Assembly: GCF_020379485.1 (NCBI RefSeq)
Contig: NW_026014653.1
Span: 434,001-498,000, forward strand
Length of the DNA stretch: 64,000 nt
Direction of reading: 5' to 3'
DNA from: Brassica napus
Taxonomy: Eukaryota > Streptophyta > Magnoliopsida > Brassicales > Brassicaceae
In this document: one piece after another, positions 22,719 to 34,800 of the stretch
How the letters are laid out: each line of letters starts with the position of its first letter
Position numbering within the stretch: the stretch's first letter is position 1
Notes under the pieces: model-generated
Database searches by the model: none
Told to the model about the DNA's origin: nothing
What the model saw: the letters and a program-made list of their open reading frames with translations, nothing else
Program-made: the position numbers and the translations under genes

Positions 22719-25700
22719 TCTTATTATATAAAATACAGTTTGCTTCACTCCTGGGCTGTCCACCTCAGCAGACAGGTCAGAAATTCGAGTCTTCTGGTCG
22801 TGACACGTGTCCCGCGTTTAATTAATTTCGTTTGGGTTTTATCACGATTTTATATGGGCTATCTCAATAACTTATTTGGGCTGTATATTTTATTGTTATG
22901 TTTTCAGAAAGGAAACAGCCAATGCTTTTGTAAGGTTAACATTTTATTTTTCACGCTGATCGTCATCTTCTATCTGCATCGTCATCTATAGTTCATCGTC
23001 CTTAACCATCAAGAACCGTCCCATTAATGGGTTTCAGTAGGTTGTGCTAGATGTATCTTCCTAATGAATCTCTGGATCGAGCTTCATTTGCGCCGGTTCG
23101 TCTTAGATTCGTCTCCTCCAAAACGTTACGGATTCATCAATTTATTGCCATTAAGAAGCATCTTTACTCCTTTGACCACCAACAAGCACCAATCAAACAT
23201 TCAATGCTTCTAATTCCTCATTCAGGCGGTGTTTACCCCCCCCCCCCCCCCCCCCCCCCATAAAAAGGTCAGATCCCATCTCCTCAACATCATCCTCTCG
23301 ATTCATAAAAACACTAGAATCTCATTTTTATGTCTATCGGTTCACAAGATCCATCAAGATCCAAACTTTCCATATTCATCGACACATCCTATTGCTTCCC
23401 ATAAAGTTTAGGTCGCTCTAATTCTCTCCATCAGATTTGAAATAGATATTTCTGTTTTTTTTCTAATATATATGATTTCAGTATGATCGATATGTTTTTA
23501 CTATATATATATACTCAGAAACAATTTCTTTTGCAGGATGAGAGTGCTTTCAGAGTTTTGGTGAGCTTTTACAAGTGGTGATCATGAGAGATCGAGTCAC
23601 TGGCTGTGATCATGGCTTTGGTTTCTTTTTCTTCGTTGGTCCCAGTGTTCCTGTGAGAGCCATATTGCTCTATGTTAAATTGTAAGTTTTCATCAAATTC
23701 CTTTTGAGCCACTACTTCATTGCTTCAGTATCAATCAAAGGAAATGGTTGTTTGCCGATAAGCGTTAGACAAACTTAAGTGATTTTTTTTTATTCCTCAG
23801 TTTCTAACTTTTAAGCATATATAAACTTTTAGGACTGACGGGTTATCGGATTTGAGTCGAGCGGTTGGATCTCATCGTCTCGATAGACGAAGATTCACAG
23901 TCTGGATCATAACGCTGCTGCAAAGAAATGATAAGAAACGATGCTATGCTTAGTTAAGACGCAAAGAGATCTGTATATGGTATGAAAATCGAGAATTGAT
24001 GCAAGTGATGCTGATAAGAAGATGGACATGTCAGTTCAACAGGGGTTCAAAGGTCCAGTGTCCCTGTTAAAATTTCTCCGACACTGTTCCATCTCTTCTT
24101 TCTTTCTACATCTCCATCGACGGTTCCGACTATGTGCTTTCTCCTCTTAAGATATATTCTCATGTACAGGTCAGATATTGCTTTGGGTATGGTGACTCAT
24201 GTTGTATCTCCCTAATGAAGTTTCCTTCTCGCTCTTTGTGTAAGTTATGCAGATGGGCCCTTCGTATATGCCGGGCTTGGTGGAAGAAAATAGTTTGGAT
24301 ACTCAGGTTGTACCAGTCCCTGGCTCTGAGTTAATCATGGCACCTTCTCAGTGGAGCAGTAAATATTGTTGGTAACTTGGTTCGTATCTCTTTTTGGTTA
24401 TGAATGATGGGTTTTTGATTAATGGTAATGTTGCGTTCTCTATGAAAAATGACCCGCTTATCCCACATACACATATTCTGCTATGTTTTGTTGGGTCTTT
24501 TTTTTTTTGGTTATATCATTATGACTTTAATCTATGCTCGCTTCTGTGCAGACAGACTTTTAAAAAATGTCGCTTTCTCTTCTGCCTGAGCATGATGACG
24601 GTATGTTGTATGGGGCCTTCATGTTATATGAGTTGAGAGAAACTCTTGATTTGTTTTTATTAATGTGGAGTGGACTCAAACTATTTACCCATGTAAACAT
24701 AACACTATGTATTTTATCTAGGAGGACACTACCCTCCAAAACTTCACTTGGACGTTGACAGGACAGCCATAATAAGCACTGATGTAAGTGTCTCACCCTT
24801 CCACCACATCGTTATAAACTCGACTTTGAAGTCCTGTTATTCCCAAAAGAAGTCTCATTTGGGTCTGCAGTCGTTTTTAACAAGTGCTCGAGGGTCTATG
24901 ATGTGATGTTAGAACCTAGGCTTGCAGTTTGATTAGTTTTTTTTTGGGTTCTTTTAGCCATTGATAGGTTTGGATTGAGATTAATTTTAATTAGATAAGA
25001 GTTTTTAAAATGCAGCTGGAAAATACAGTTTATGCATTGCATATCACAGAAACGTATGATGATTTCGAGGCAGAATGATTCTTGCACGAAGCCATAAATA
25101 TTACTGCAAAACATTATGTTCTCGAGTGCATTTTTACGAGAGAAGTGAGTCGTTTTCTGTTCCTCTTTGGCTGAATCTCATGCCTCCTAATGGAGTGTGG
25201 TTGCTATGGAAATGCAAGCTAAAGCTAAAGTTAAAATAGCGCCCATAAGGGAAAATTGCATTGCTTAACTTTGCAAAATTTATGTTTCTTGATTGAACAG
25301 TTTGCTTGATGCCGCTCAAGAATACATAACAAAACATGCTTATTCTGTGTATCAAAATCTGTTTTCTAACCCATTTCAACATCGTTATAGAAAGAAAAGT
25401 TATGGTTTTTTATCTTTATATTTGAGATTCAAAATAGACTTCACTACAATGTCTTTTTCCTCTCTTTTTTTTAAAAAAAATTTCTTTTCTGTTCCTAGCT
25501 TAATTGGGTTGTTGATGTTTATAATATATAAAATACCATCTGCTTAAGAGTTTATACAAAATTTTCCTTAAGAGATTCGAAGTTTTGATCTGGTCCTCTG
25601 CTTGAATGTTAGTCTCCTCATTTTTGGTCTTTATAAATATGTAATAGTTCTGAAAAAGAAATAAATTCTTTAAGCTTATAGTATGTTGATTGAGTTTTCA

Positions 25701-27070
25701 TGATTCTGTTACATATACACATCTTTTTTGTATAATCTTTGTTATAGATGGTTCTGTTATATATTCACACTCTTTTTGTACACTCTTTGTTATAGATTTA
25801 AAAAACATTGAAAAGAAAGCTAAATTTCTTTACAACAAACAAGTTAAATATAAAATGATGAAAAAATAAAAAGATATCTTCGACAGACATTACAAATCAC
25901 TTATTATATACTCAATACTTTCAAACTAGAAAAGGTTATTGACAAATTAATGAGAATACTTTTCGCAACAAATAAGTTTGACGAACAATATAAAGTATAG
26001 CAATGACCCTATAACTATAAATTTTAAACTATAAATAGTGTTAAACAAAAAAACAATGAATTTATTTTTAGAACATAATTTTTTTTTAAAATGATAAAAA
26101 TTTAAAGAACAACAACAAAAAATATAAAGGAAATCCCATGCGATGCAGAGTGACGAAACCTCATTATACGATGAAAAATTAAAAAAAAATAATTTTTAAA
26201 TATTACAAATAAACACATGATTTTTAATTTAAAAAATATCAGCTGATCTTAATTTTTTTCAAAAAAAAATGTTAAAATTATTTGCTGCTTAACATTTTCT
26301 TCTTATGAAAAATCCAAATAAACAAAATAAAAGAATAATTGGATCATAACTAAGATTTAATTACCTATTTATTCAGTTTACTCACCATCTTATCTGTATT
26401 CTATAATATTAATAGGAAAAAATAATTTAGAAAAAAATAAAGTCAAACTATTTATAATATTAACAGAAACTACAAAACATAAAATTAAAAACATAAAATA
26501 ATTGCAAAACTAAGAAAAAACCAAAAAATAATGTCAAACTATTTACATAATAGTAAACAAATATAACTGAGCTACAAAAGTTAGATATAATATTAAATGT
26601 ATTTTATTTACAATTAGATTTAAACTTTCACTATGTTACTCCGTTTTTTAATATGATCTTCTGCCTAACATAAACCGTAACAAAATGTAATTATGTAGAG
26701 CTTAATCCATTTGTACAAATTATAATTACAAGAATCACAAGCCTATTTTTGAGATTCCAAAATATAGTAAACCACAATTAACCAACTAATTGGATGTAGA
26801 AGTATCAAAAATATATAACGAGAATACCACATACATCCAATATAGTATATTATACGAACTTATTGATAATGACACAAACATCAAAATCAAACATAATTAA
26901 TCTTAACATACATAGTTTCCTCACATTCGAATATTCTTAAAAACCATAAACATTATTATACATTTACCTTCAAAGCTTACATATAACACACACAAAAATT
27001 ATACAATTGTATAATTACATGCATCACAATTAAAGTATATCCTGCCCGTAGTAGGGCGGGTCGACCCTAG
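22719..27070 (+). mobile_element. Helitron d, 4.35 kb, with captured or decayed interior
   Basis: Starts TCTTATTATATAAAATACAG after host A. It ends with a GC hairpin (CCTGCCCgtagtaGGGCGGG) then TCGACCCTAG before host T. Early sequence (tgggctgtccacctcagca, gacacgtgtcc) is typical of Arabidopsis ATREP-type Helitrons. The interior from about 22.9 to 25.2 kb is less AT-rich and looks exonic, with possible splice sites (for example 24250-24330 reading [20 protein letters not shown]), yet gives no ORF over about 110 codons and no Rep, helicase or RPA motif that I recognise. It may be a gene-capturing element. From 25.6 to 27.0 kb it is plain AT-rich. The long span assumes both ends belong together. 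Confidence 0.68.
23236..23259. repeat. Poly-C run (24 C)
   Basis: Homopolymer inside Helitron d; it creates spurious proline-rich frames. The length may be unreliable in the assembly. Confidence 0.9.
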
Positions 27071-27197
27071 TTATTAATAGAATACAGTTTAAAAATAAAC
27101 AAAGATAAATAATAAAGCAACGGAAAAGAACATATAATTTTGTGGCATTTCGTCAAATAAAACTACAAATTTCCACTTAATAAGTTGTGGCCATACA

Positions 27198-27416
27198 CAA
27201 GGCCGTGCCTAACTTTTCTAAGGTTAGAAGCAGTCAAAAAAAATTTGGCCCCAAAAATATTATTAAGCTGGCTTGAACCCATGACCTTGACAAATGAAAC
27301 AGTCTACTCATCCACTGAACCAACAAAGAATCTTGCCAAATTGGCCCCCAAAATTAATTATAAAGATATTGGCCCCAAGTCTATGCTTGACCAGCTTGTG
27401 GTCAGGCCCGGCCCTG
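27198..27416. mobile_element. hAT-type MITE, decayed, 219 bp
   Basis: Ends CAAGGCCGTGCC and, inverted, CAGGGCCGGGCC (10 of 12 match); flanks gccataca and gctatacc are a decayed 8-bp duplication. The interior contains repeated ggccccaa words. Confidence 0.65.
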
Positions 27417-27810
27417 GCTATACCAGCCACATATACAAAAACATTGTGGCTATTTTGTGTCTAAATTTCCACAAGACGTTTTGTGGATGTACGTAGAAAT
27501 AAAGTCACAATTCAAAGTGTGACGCATTGTGGTTAAAAAAGCTACAAATTTATTGTGGCTATTTGTGTCCTAAATCCACAATTGGTTTTGTGGCTATTTG
27601 TAGTAGTTTCTACATTTCATATTGGGACTTTTTTTGTAGCCTGAATTACTACGAAATTGAGTTAGCGCTATTTGTAGATATTTTTCACAAAAATAATTTT
27701 TGGTTAAGTCATAGAAGCTCATAGCCATGATTATTTTTTGTGATGATTCGTAACTATGTGTTAAATAGCCAAAAAAAATATTACATAGCCACAACAATTT
27801 CAGTTGCTAG

Positions 27811-29227
27811 TGATATCACTCAAATTATCACTCAAATTATCCTAAGGATTGACTCTACTCTCTCAAATAACATGTTCAGCTGTAGTACTTAGGGATCAAA
27901 TCCACAGAGACTCTAGGATTAAACAATAGATTTGTAATTTTCTAAGCTAGATAGAAATGTTCTTAACAGTAAATAGTTAGATTCAGGTAAATTCTCAAGT
28001 ATGATAAGTATGCTTATCTTGTGGTTTATCAGGGATTTAAGAATATTAATTGTTCTCGAACTCAAACTTAAGTTATAATATATCAACTCTCGTATGTAGA
28101 GATTATCTAATGCTTAGACCTAGGAATCCAACTCTCGTATTTAATCGATCGATGCTTCCTATGGATTGTCGATCGATGTCTCGAATTTATTGTCGATCGA
28201 TGTATCCTATGGAATGTCGATCGATTCTAACTCTAGCAAGCTTTAGCGAATGGGTTTGATGTGTTCTCTAACCACCTAGAACAGCTTTCGTATGTGTCTA
28301 GCTAATCAGATCATACTAGTTTTATTCAGACAACATGCCAAGTTCTCACTTGCGCTCATCAATCCAATATCTAAGTTTAGGGTTATCAATCCTAAGCTTA
28401 GCAGTAAGAACAACTATATGAAAACTAATTAAATCACCCTCACAACAATACAAATTTAGCAAACCATAATTTAACCCTTGAAGAACCCTAAATCTAACAA
28501 TATAACTACTCAGAAATATTTATGAAGCATTATGATGGTCTGAATAACACTAAATTAGAATTAATCAAAAGACAAAATAGATTAAAGAAACAAAGGAAAT
28601 TCAAGATCTTCCGTTTCTCAAGGTGTTCAGATCTCTCTCTCCAATCCTAAGCTCTCTCTCTAGAATAGTATGAAGCATAGCCGTCAACCATGGTTTAGAA
28701 AACAGTAAAATAGAGTTCCAAGTCGTTTAGGAGTATTCTAGTAATATGTGGTGACTTTTGGGCTTAAGTTGGTCATTAAATAGGCTCGACCCATCTTTTG
28801 GAATCACCGTCGATTGACACCATGGGTGCACTGTCGATCGACACCATGGGTGCACCGTCGATCGACGTTCCTTCATTTCCTCGACAGCTTCCTCTCACGA
28901 GACAGACTGACTACTCTTCAGTAAAACAGACATAACTTCTGATCTAACCGTTGGATTGACCTCAAACCGGTGGCATTGGAAAGCTAACTCAAAGCTCTAT
29001 CGTGTGTCATAATATTGGATCAATATCACCGTGGAAAGGTCTCCATCCATAGGTAAACATCTGGTGCGTATGTGTAGTTCTGCACCTCAAAAAGCTCCAA
29101 AATCACCAAAGTTATCTAAAACGTACCTGAACCTGAAAAGACTCTAAAACATACTCCAAAAACAGATAATAATCTCTAAAAAAGTCATATATTATGGTTT
29201 AAAAGTGGTAAAATCCATGGTATATCA
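27811..29227. mobile_element. Solo LTR, 1.42 kb, TCGATCGA-rich
   Basis: Starts TGATATCACTC and ends TGGTATATCA, with 5-bp flanks gctag/gctaa. It contains two clusters of the palindromic word TCGATCGA (28140-28240 and 28805-28870) set in short repeats such as caccatgggtgca. It is probably a gypsy-type LTR; no second LTR or internal region is attached. Confidence 0.75.
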
Positions 29228-29255
29228 GCTAAATACAAAAAAAAATATTGTAGTG

Positions 29256-30760
29256 GTAGTGCGTCTTCAAACGATACTGATGGTCAAACTATGAGTTCTT
29301 CCTTAATTCATGAAGCGAGACATACACCATCTTTTAGCGTCGTTAGGTCTGTGCAGTTTTTTGGGTTCAAGATTTGGGATCTCATTTCATTGAACCTATT
29401 TATGTAGCATTAAAGTGTCTTGTTATGCCCTTCTATTACTGAAAAAATGGCTCCTTCTGAAACCATATCTTTTATGAAGACTGAGTAATGATTCAGGAAA
29501 GCGGTTGCTAGCTGAGTGAAATTTCCTACGAAATTTCCATATAAACGAGCAAACCATTTGAGCATGAGTCCGGTAAGATTTTCAATGAAAAGCATGTTGT
29601 TGAGGTGAAATCGAGCTACCGCGAGTCTGAAGGCACTTATATGAGCCTTAGGGTCCGATCTCTCTGAGAATTCTGAAAATTTAATTTTCCATGTATTTCG
29701 GAGACGTGTGATGGCTATCCAGTTTGTGAATAGAGTTCGACGCGTCTCTTCCCAATCTATGTCAGGTGCCAAACTAGTGGCCATGTGGACCCTTTAGTTC
29801 AGCTGCATAGATTCACGTTAGTTTGCTTGACATATCTTTGAAAAGATTCGAGATCAGTTCATCCATTTTCATTGATATGTGGAAATAGATTTTGAAGTAC
29901 TCAGCCGCTAAGCGGAACTGCGTAAGTCGGATCCTCGCAATTTGCTCAAGGTCTATCACCTCAAGGATCAAGTACTCAAGGGGTTTTTTATCGCAGAACA
30001 CGTGAGTTCGACAGGAATTCTGATGCTCTGAACCATTGTCTCTCGTCGACTCGCAGCCCCATGGTGGAGGTGTTTAACGACTCCAAACATTAGGATGGTC
30101 CAAGTTGGAATTACGAATGGAGGAAGATCTACAAAGTCTAGTTGCATAGGATGTGATCCTACATCAGTTGTAGTGACACTACTTACCAATTATGGTGACG
30201 GGAAGAGAGGTAAAGTTGTTCTTGGAATGGCGGATTGGGATCGGCCAATAGACTTGCTCAATTTTCTGTCTTGTTTTGATGCTGAGCGGCGTCTAAAGGA
30301 AATTCCTGCCTCTCGAAGCGAGCCTCGAGGTTTTGACTTTCTGATATGTTCGATCCACGAGTAGGGTAAGCATCCTTTAAATTTCTGATAAATCGTTCGC
30401 CATTGGCGGGAGTGGAGAGGTCGGTCGTTGATTGGACCTACCTCTGGTAGCGGACAAACTATTGCTCTGGTTCCATACCAATGAGTTAGGTCGATCGGTG
30501 GGAACACTTACAGGAGGGGCCACATGGAGAGTTTTTCACTCATGGTTGGAGAGTTTTATGGAGTGGGTGTTTGGGTCCATCATTGATAGGGGCGTGGCTA
30601 TGTTCCCCGGTGGGGATGGTGCTCTGCTGAGTTGAAATGGCTTCGTCGGCTTGGATTGATGTTTTGTTGTGGTTGGATTCACTGGTTATGGAATCCATTT
30701 TGATCTGTGATCGGAGTCTTAAGTCAGAGATCGACTTTTATCGTGTCCCCACAGACAACG
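29256..30760 (-). pseudogene. Gypsy-type gag relic
   Basis: Minus-strand 29784-29410 (about 124 codons) matches the plant Retrotrans_gag domain: the order SDPKAHISAFRLAVARFH, ENLTGLMLKWFARLYGN, NFTQLATAFLNHYSV is diagnostic. Further minus-strand pieces (30507-30190 and 30001-29813) are probably the rest of the same polyprotein in other frames. No protease, RT or integrase is attached, so this is a truncated, frameshifted, non-functional fragment. Confidence 0.75.
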
Positions 30761-31309
30761 GTAAATTGTGAAAGTTAAATTCCGCAGTCAGAATTTTAAT
30801 GTGAATAAAGTAAGATTTTGATAAACGGTAGAAAGAGATCTATGTGAGTATATCTCTAAGATAGTTTGTGTGAATTGGATTAATGTTATTGACAATGATT
30901 AAGATAATACAAATAACAAAGTCCAAGATAACACATCTCGAAGAAAGTACTCTAGGTCCCAAGTGAGAAACTCAAAAAGCGTCTATGAATAATGTTTTTG
31001 GCTTGTTTTTTATACTACTCAGCTTGCTTTAACTACTCTGCGTATCTAGGATGCACGTCATGTGCCTTTCTCCGGAGATCTCCTGTTATGTAACCAACTA
31101 ACCATGAGGTGACAGAGTCTTGGTTGTTTTCCATAAACTCAGAGCTTACTACCTCAAACTGCGAAGTAGTCCTTTGGATTTAAATAACTGGACTTTGCGG
31201 ATGAATCATGTTTTCACTGTCAATTTTGATTGGGCCTTTACTGAGCCAGATTTATGTGATATATCATGCTCCAACATATTATATATTATATGGCTTAGAT
31301 TGCAATATA
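30761..31309. other. Unassigned, probably LTR-derived
   Basis: No gene. Part (30790-30830) resembles 11430-11490. It may be an LTR belonging to the gag relic, but I cannot find its ends. Confidence 0.35.
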
Positions 31310-31812
31310 CAGTCATTCATCATTTGTCTGTTAAAGATTATGAAGTTGCAGTGGAACATAGGGATACAATAGATAAGAAAAAATAAACAGAAATCTACAA
31401 TGCAAACACACTCTTACCGTAGATTCAATAGACGGCTAACCAGTGACAGTGACGCACAAATGCATACCAGCTGCGATAGTTTTAAGTGGGGAACACTATT
31501 GGATCAACTTGAAATCAGGATAAGCTTGACCGAGATATGGTTAGGATAAGTTGAAGTCCTGATATTTAGGAGCTATCTAAATATCGTTGTTGTTATCGTT
31601 TAAGGTTTTGGTTTTATAAATATGGTGACATCGAGTTGTGATACACCATAAGTTGTGGAGCTTTAGTTTTGAGTCTAATTTTCTAAAGCTTGAAGTAAGT
31701 TAATAAGAGAGTAATTCTTATTGAAGTTTGGTTTGAGTTCTTAAGTCTTGTCTAATCGTTTTTCAACACTTGGTATCAGAGCTTGTAGGACTCGATCCAA
31801 GCGAAAGACAAG

Positions 31813-34800
31813 ATGGGAGATTTATCTACGGTTGTGTTGAAACCAAAGGATGGTGGACCTTCCATGTTCAGCTGTCCAATGTTGACTGCAGTTAACTATA
31901 CGGTGTGGGCAATAAGGATGAAGGTGTTGCTCAAACTGCATGATGTGTGGGAAGCTATTGAGGAAGAATCTACCGATGCTGTGAAAAATAATACTGCGAT
32001 TGCAGTACTCTTTCAATCCATTCCAGAAACCCTTATACTGGAGGTGGGAGAACTCGATACTGCGAAGAAGGTTTGGGAGGCAGTAAAGTCGAGGCATATG
32101 GGGGCAGAAAGAGTACGTGAGGCACGTCTACAAACTCTCGTGTCTGAGTTTGATAGACTAAGAATGAAGGATGATGAGAAAGTGGATGATTTCGTGGGGA
32201 GGATATCAGCAATTTCCTCAAAATCTACTGCACTTGGTGAGAAGATAGAAGAGACCAGGATGGTGAAGAAGTTCATTTCAAGCCTTCCGAGAGGCAAGTA
32301 TATTCACATTGTTGCTTCCCTTGAGCAAGTACTTGATCTAAAGACTACGAGTTTTGAAGAGATTGTTGGACGTATTAAAACATTTGAAGAACGAGTTGCG
32401 CTTGATGATGATGAGACACAAGAAAGTCAGAAACTTATGTATGCGAATTCAGACTCTCACTCTACCTCAAACCAAGAAATCCAAGGAACATATCGTGGAA
32501 GAGGACATGGAGGAAGGTACTACAACATGGGTAGAAGAAGAGGAAGATATGGCGGAAGAGGTTACGGTGAAACAGATTTGTCGAAAATAACATGTTTTCG
32601 TTGCGACAAAACTGGACATTACGCATCTACATGTCCTGATCGTCTCTTAAAACTACAGGAAGCAACTGAATCCAAAGAGAAGGAGGACGACACAACAGAG
32701 GCTGAAGAATTGATGGTAAATGAGGTGGTATATTTGAACGAGAAGAATGTACTACCGCAGAAATTTGAAAGTAACTCAGAGAACGTGTGATATTTGGACA
32801 ACGGAGCGAGTAATCACATGACGGGGAATAGGAGCTACTTCAAAACAATCAACGAGTCAATAACAGGAAAGGTGAGGTTTGGAGACGACTCACGTATAGA
32901 CATTAAAGGAAAGGGCTCGATCATCTTCCATAGCAAAGATGGAGTGAAGAGAATCATAGCTGATGTTTACTTCATTCCTAAGCTCAGAAGCAATATTATT
33001 AGCCTTGGACAAGCTACAGAGCACGGCTGTGAAGTTCTAACGAGAGATAACCTGCTTACGCTAAAGGACAAAGATGGAAGGGTCATAGCGAAGGCGCAGA
33101 GGTCACCAAATCGACTTTACAAAGTTCACATTAGTAAGGTTGATCTAGTAAGTTGCCTTCAAGCTGCAACGATGAGTGCTTCGAGTCTCTGGCATGCTCG
33201 TCTTGGACACATAGGGAGAGATTCCCTGGCAAAAATGATCAAGAATGAATTGGTGATCGGCATACCTAAGGTTGACGTTGAAAAAGACACTTGCTCTCCA
33301 TGCTTACGAGCCAAACAGATACGGAGATCATTCCCACAAGCTACTAACTACCGAGCTGGAAAGTTACTGGAGTTGATACATGGAGACCTATGCGGTCCTA
33401 TATCCCCTCAAACACCATCGAGAAGGAGATACATCTTTGTGCTCATAGACGACTATTCTCGCTACATGTGGTCCATTCTGCTGAATGAGAAGGGAGAAGC
33501 ATTTGAAAAGTTCAAACGTTTTAAAGCAATTGTTGAGAAGGAGACTGAAACAACTATTAAGACGTTCCGAACTCATCGGGGGGGGGGGAGAGTTCACATC
33601 GACAGAGTTTACTACATTCTGTCAAGAAGCTGGCATCGTCAGGCATCTCACGGCTCCGTATTCTCCGCAGCAAAATGGCGTGGTAGAAAGACGCAACAGA
33701 ACCCTAATGGGAATGACGAGAAGTGTGCTTAAAGGCATGGAGTGTCCTAACTACCTATGGGGGGGAAGCTGTTCGTCACTCTATGTATCTCATAAATAGA
33801 GTTTCCACACGTGTTCTAGACCTCAAAACGCCATATGAAGTATTGAAGGGTAAGAAGCCTGTTGTCTCTCACATACGCATTTTTGGATGTGTAGGTTATG
33901 CCAAGGTCGACACACCACACCTGAAGAAGCTCGAGGATCGATCACGCATGCTTGTGCATCTTGGTACTGAACCGGGAACAAAAGCATACCGGATGTATGA
34001 TCCAACTTCACAAAAGATAATTGTCAGTAGGGATGTGGTCTTCGATGAAGAAAGAATGTGGAAGTGGACGAATGTTACAGAGGAAAGCAGAGGATCATTC
34101 AACTTAACACTCGGAATTTATGGCAACAGAGGAATTGATGCAGTCTTTGGAGAGGAAGGCACAAACGAAGGAGATAACCTCACCGTGGCTCTACCAAGTC
34201 AAACTACCAATACTCAAAATGTGGAAGCAGAGGCAGACGCCACAGATGAAGAAGATGTGACAATACTTAGAAGATCCAACAGAGAAAGAAAGAAACCAAC
34301 ATATCTAGATGATTACGTACTTCTAGCTGAACTTGATGGTGAGCGATTACTCTTGAGTGTCAACGATGAGCCATGGGACTACGCTGAGGCAAAGGACAAG
34401 AAGGTCTGGTGTGATGCATGTGACGATGAGATAGCCTCCATCGAAAAAAATAAAACATGGGAACTAGTTGACTTGCCTCAAGGAGCAAAACCCATCGGTC
34501 TCAAGTGGGTGTTCAAGGTGAAGAGAAACGCTGATGGGAGTATAAACAAGTTCAAGGCGAGGTTGGTTGCAAAGGGATACATACAACGACATGGGTTGGA
34601 CTTCGATGAGGTGTTTGCATCTGTCGCTCGAATAGAAACTGTGCGGTTCATCATTGCACTGGCTGCGTCAAAGGGATGGCAGGTTCATCATTTAGACGTC
34701 AAGACAGCCTTCCTGCACGGCGATCTAAAGGAGGAGGTATTTGTGAGTCAGCCAGATGGCTATGTAGTCAAAGGACAGGAGAAAAAGGTGTATAGACTGC

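Larger units (their letters stand above)
27071..29255 (-). mobile_element. CACTA-like remnant with nested elements
   Basis: Ends at 29250-29255 with gtagtg, the reverse complement of the CACTAC terminus. Inward lie several subterminal copies of atagccacaa/ttgtggctat (27430-27800), as in CACTA elements. The other end is not found; Helitron d may have inserted into or beside it. A hAT MITE (27198-27416) and a solo LTR (27811-29227) are nested. No transposase. Confidence 0.5.

Noticed and set aside
23051..23411. Proline-rich small protein genes
   Set aside because: The frames are created by a 24-C homopolymer inside a Helitron.
31120..31386. 88-codon open frame
   Set aside because: It overlaps the duplicated P450 3' flank, has no protein-like pattern and no homologous frame beside P450-A.
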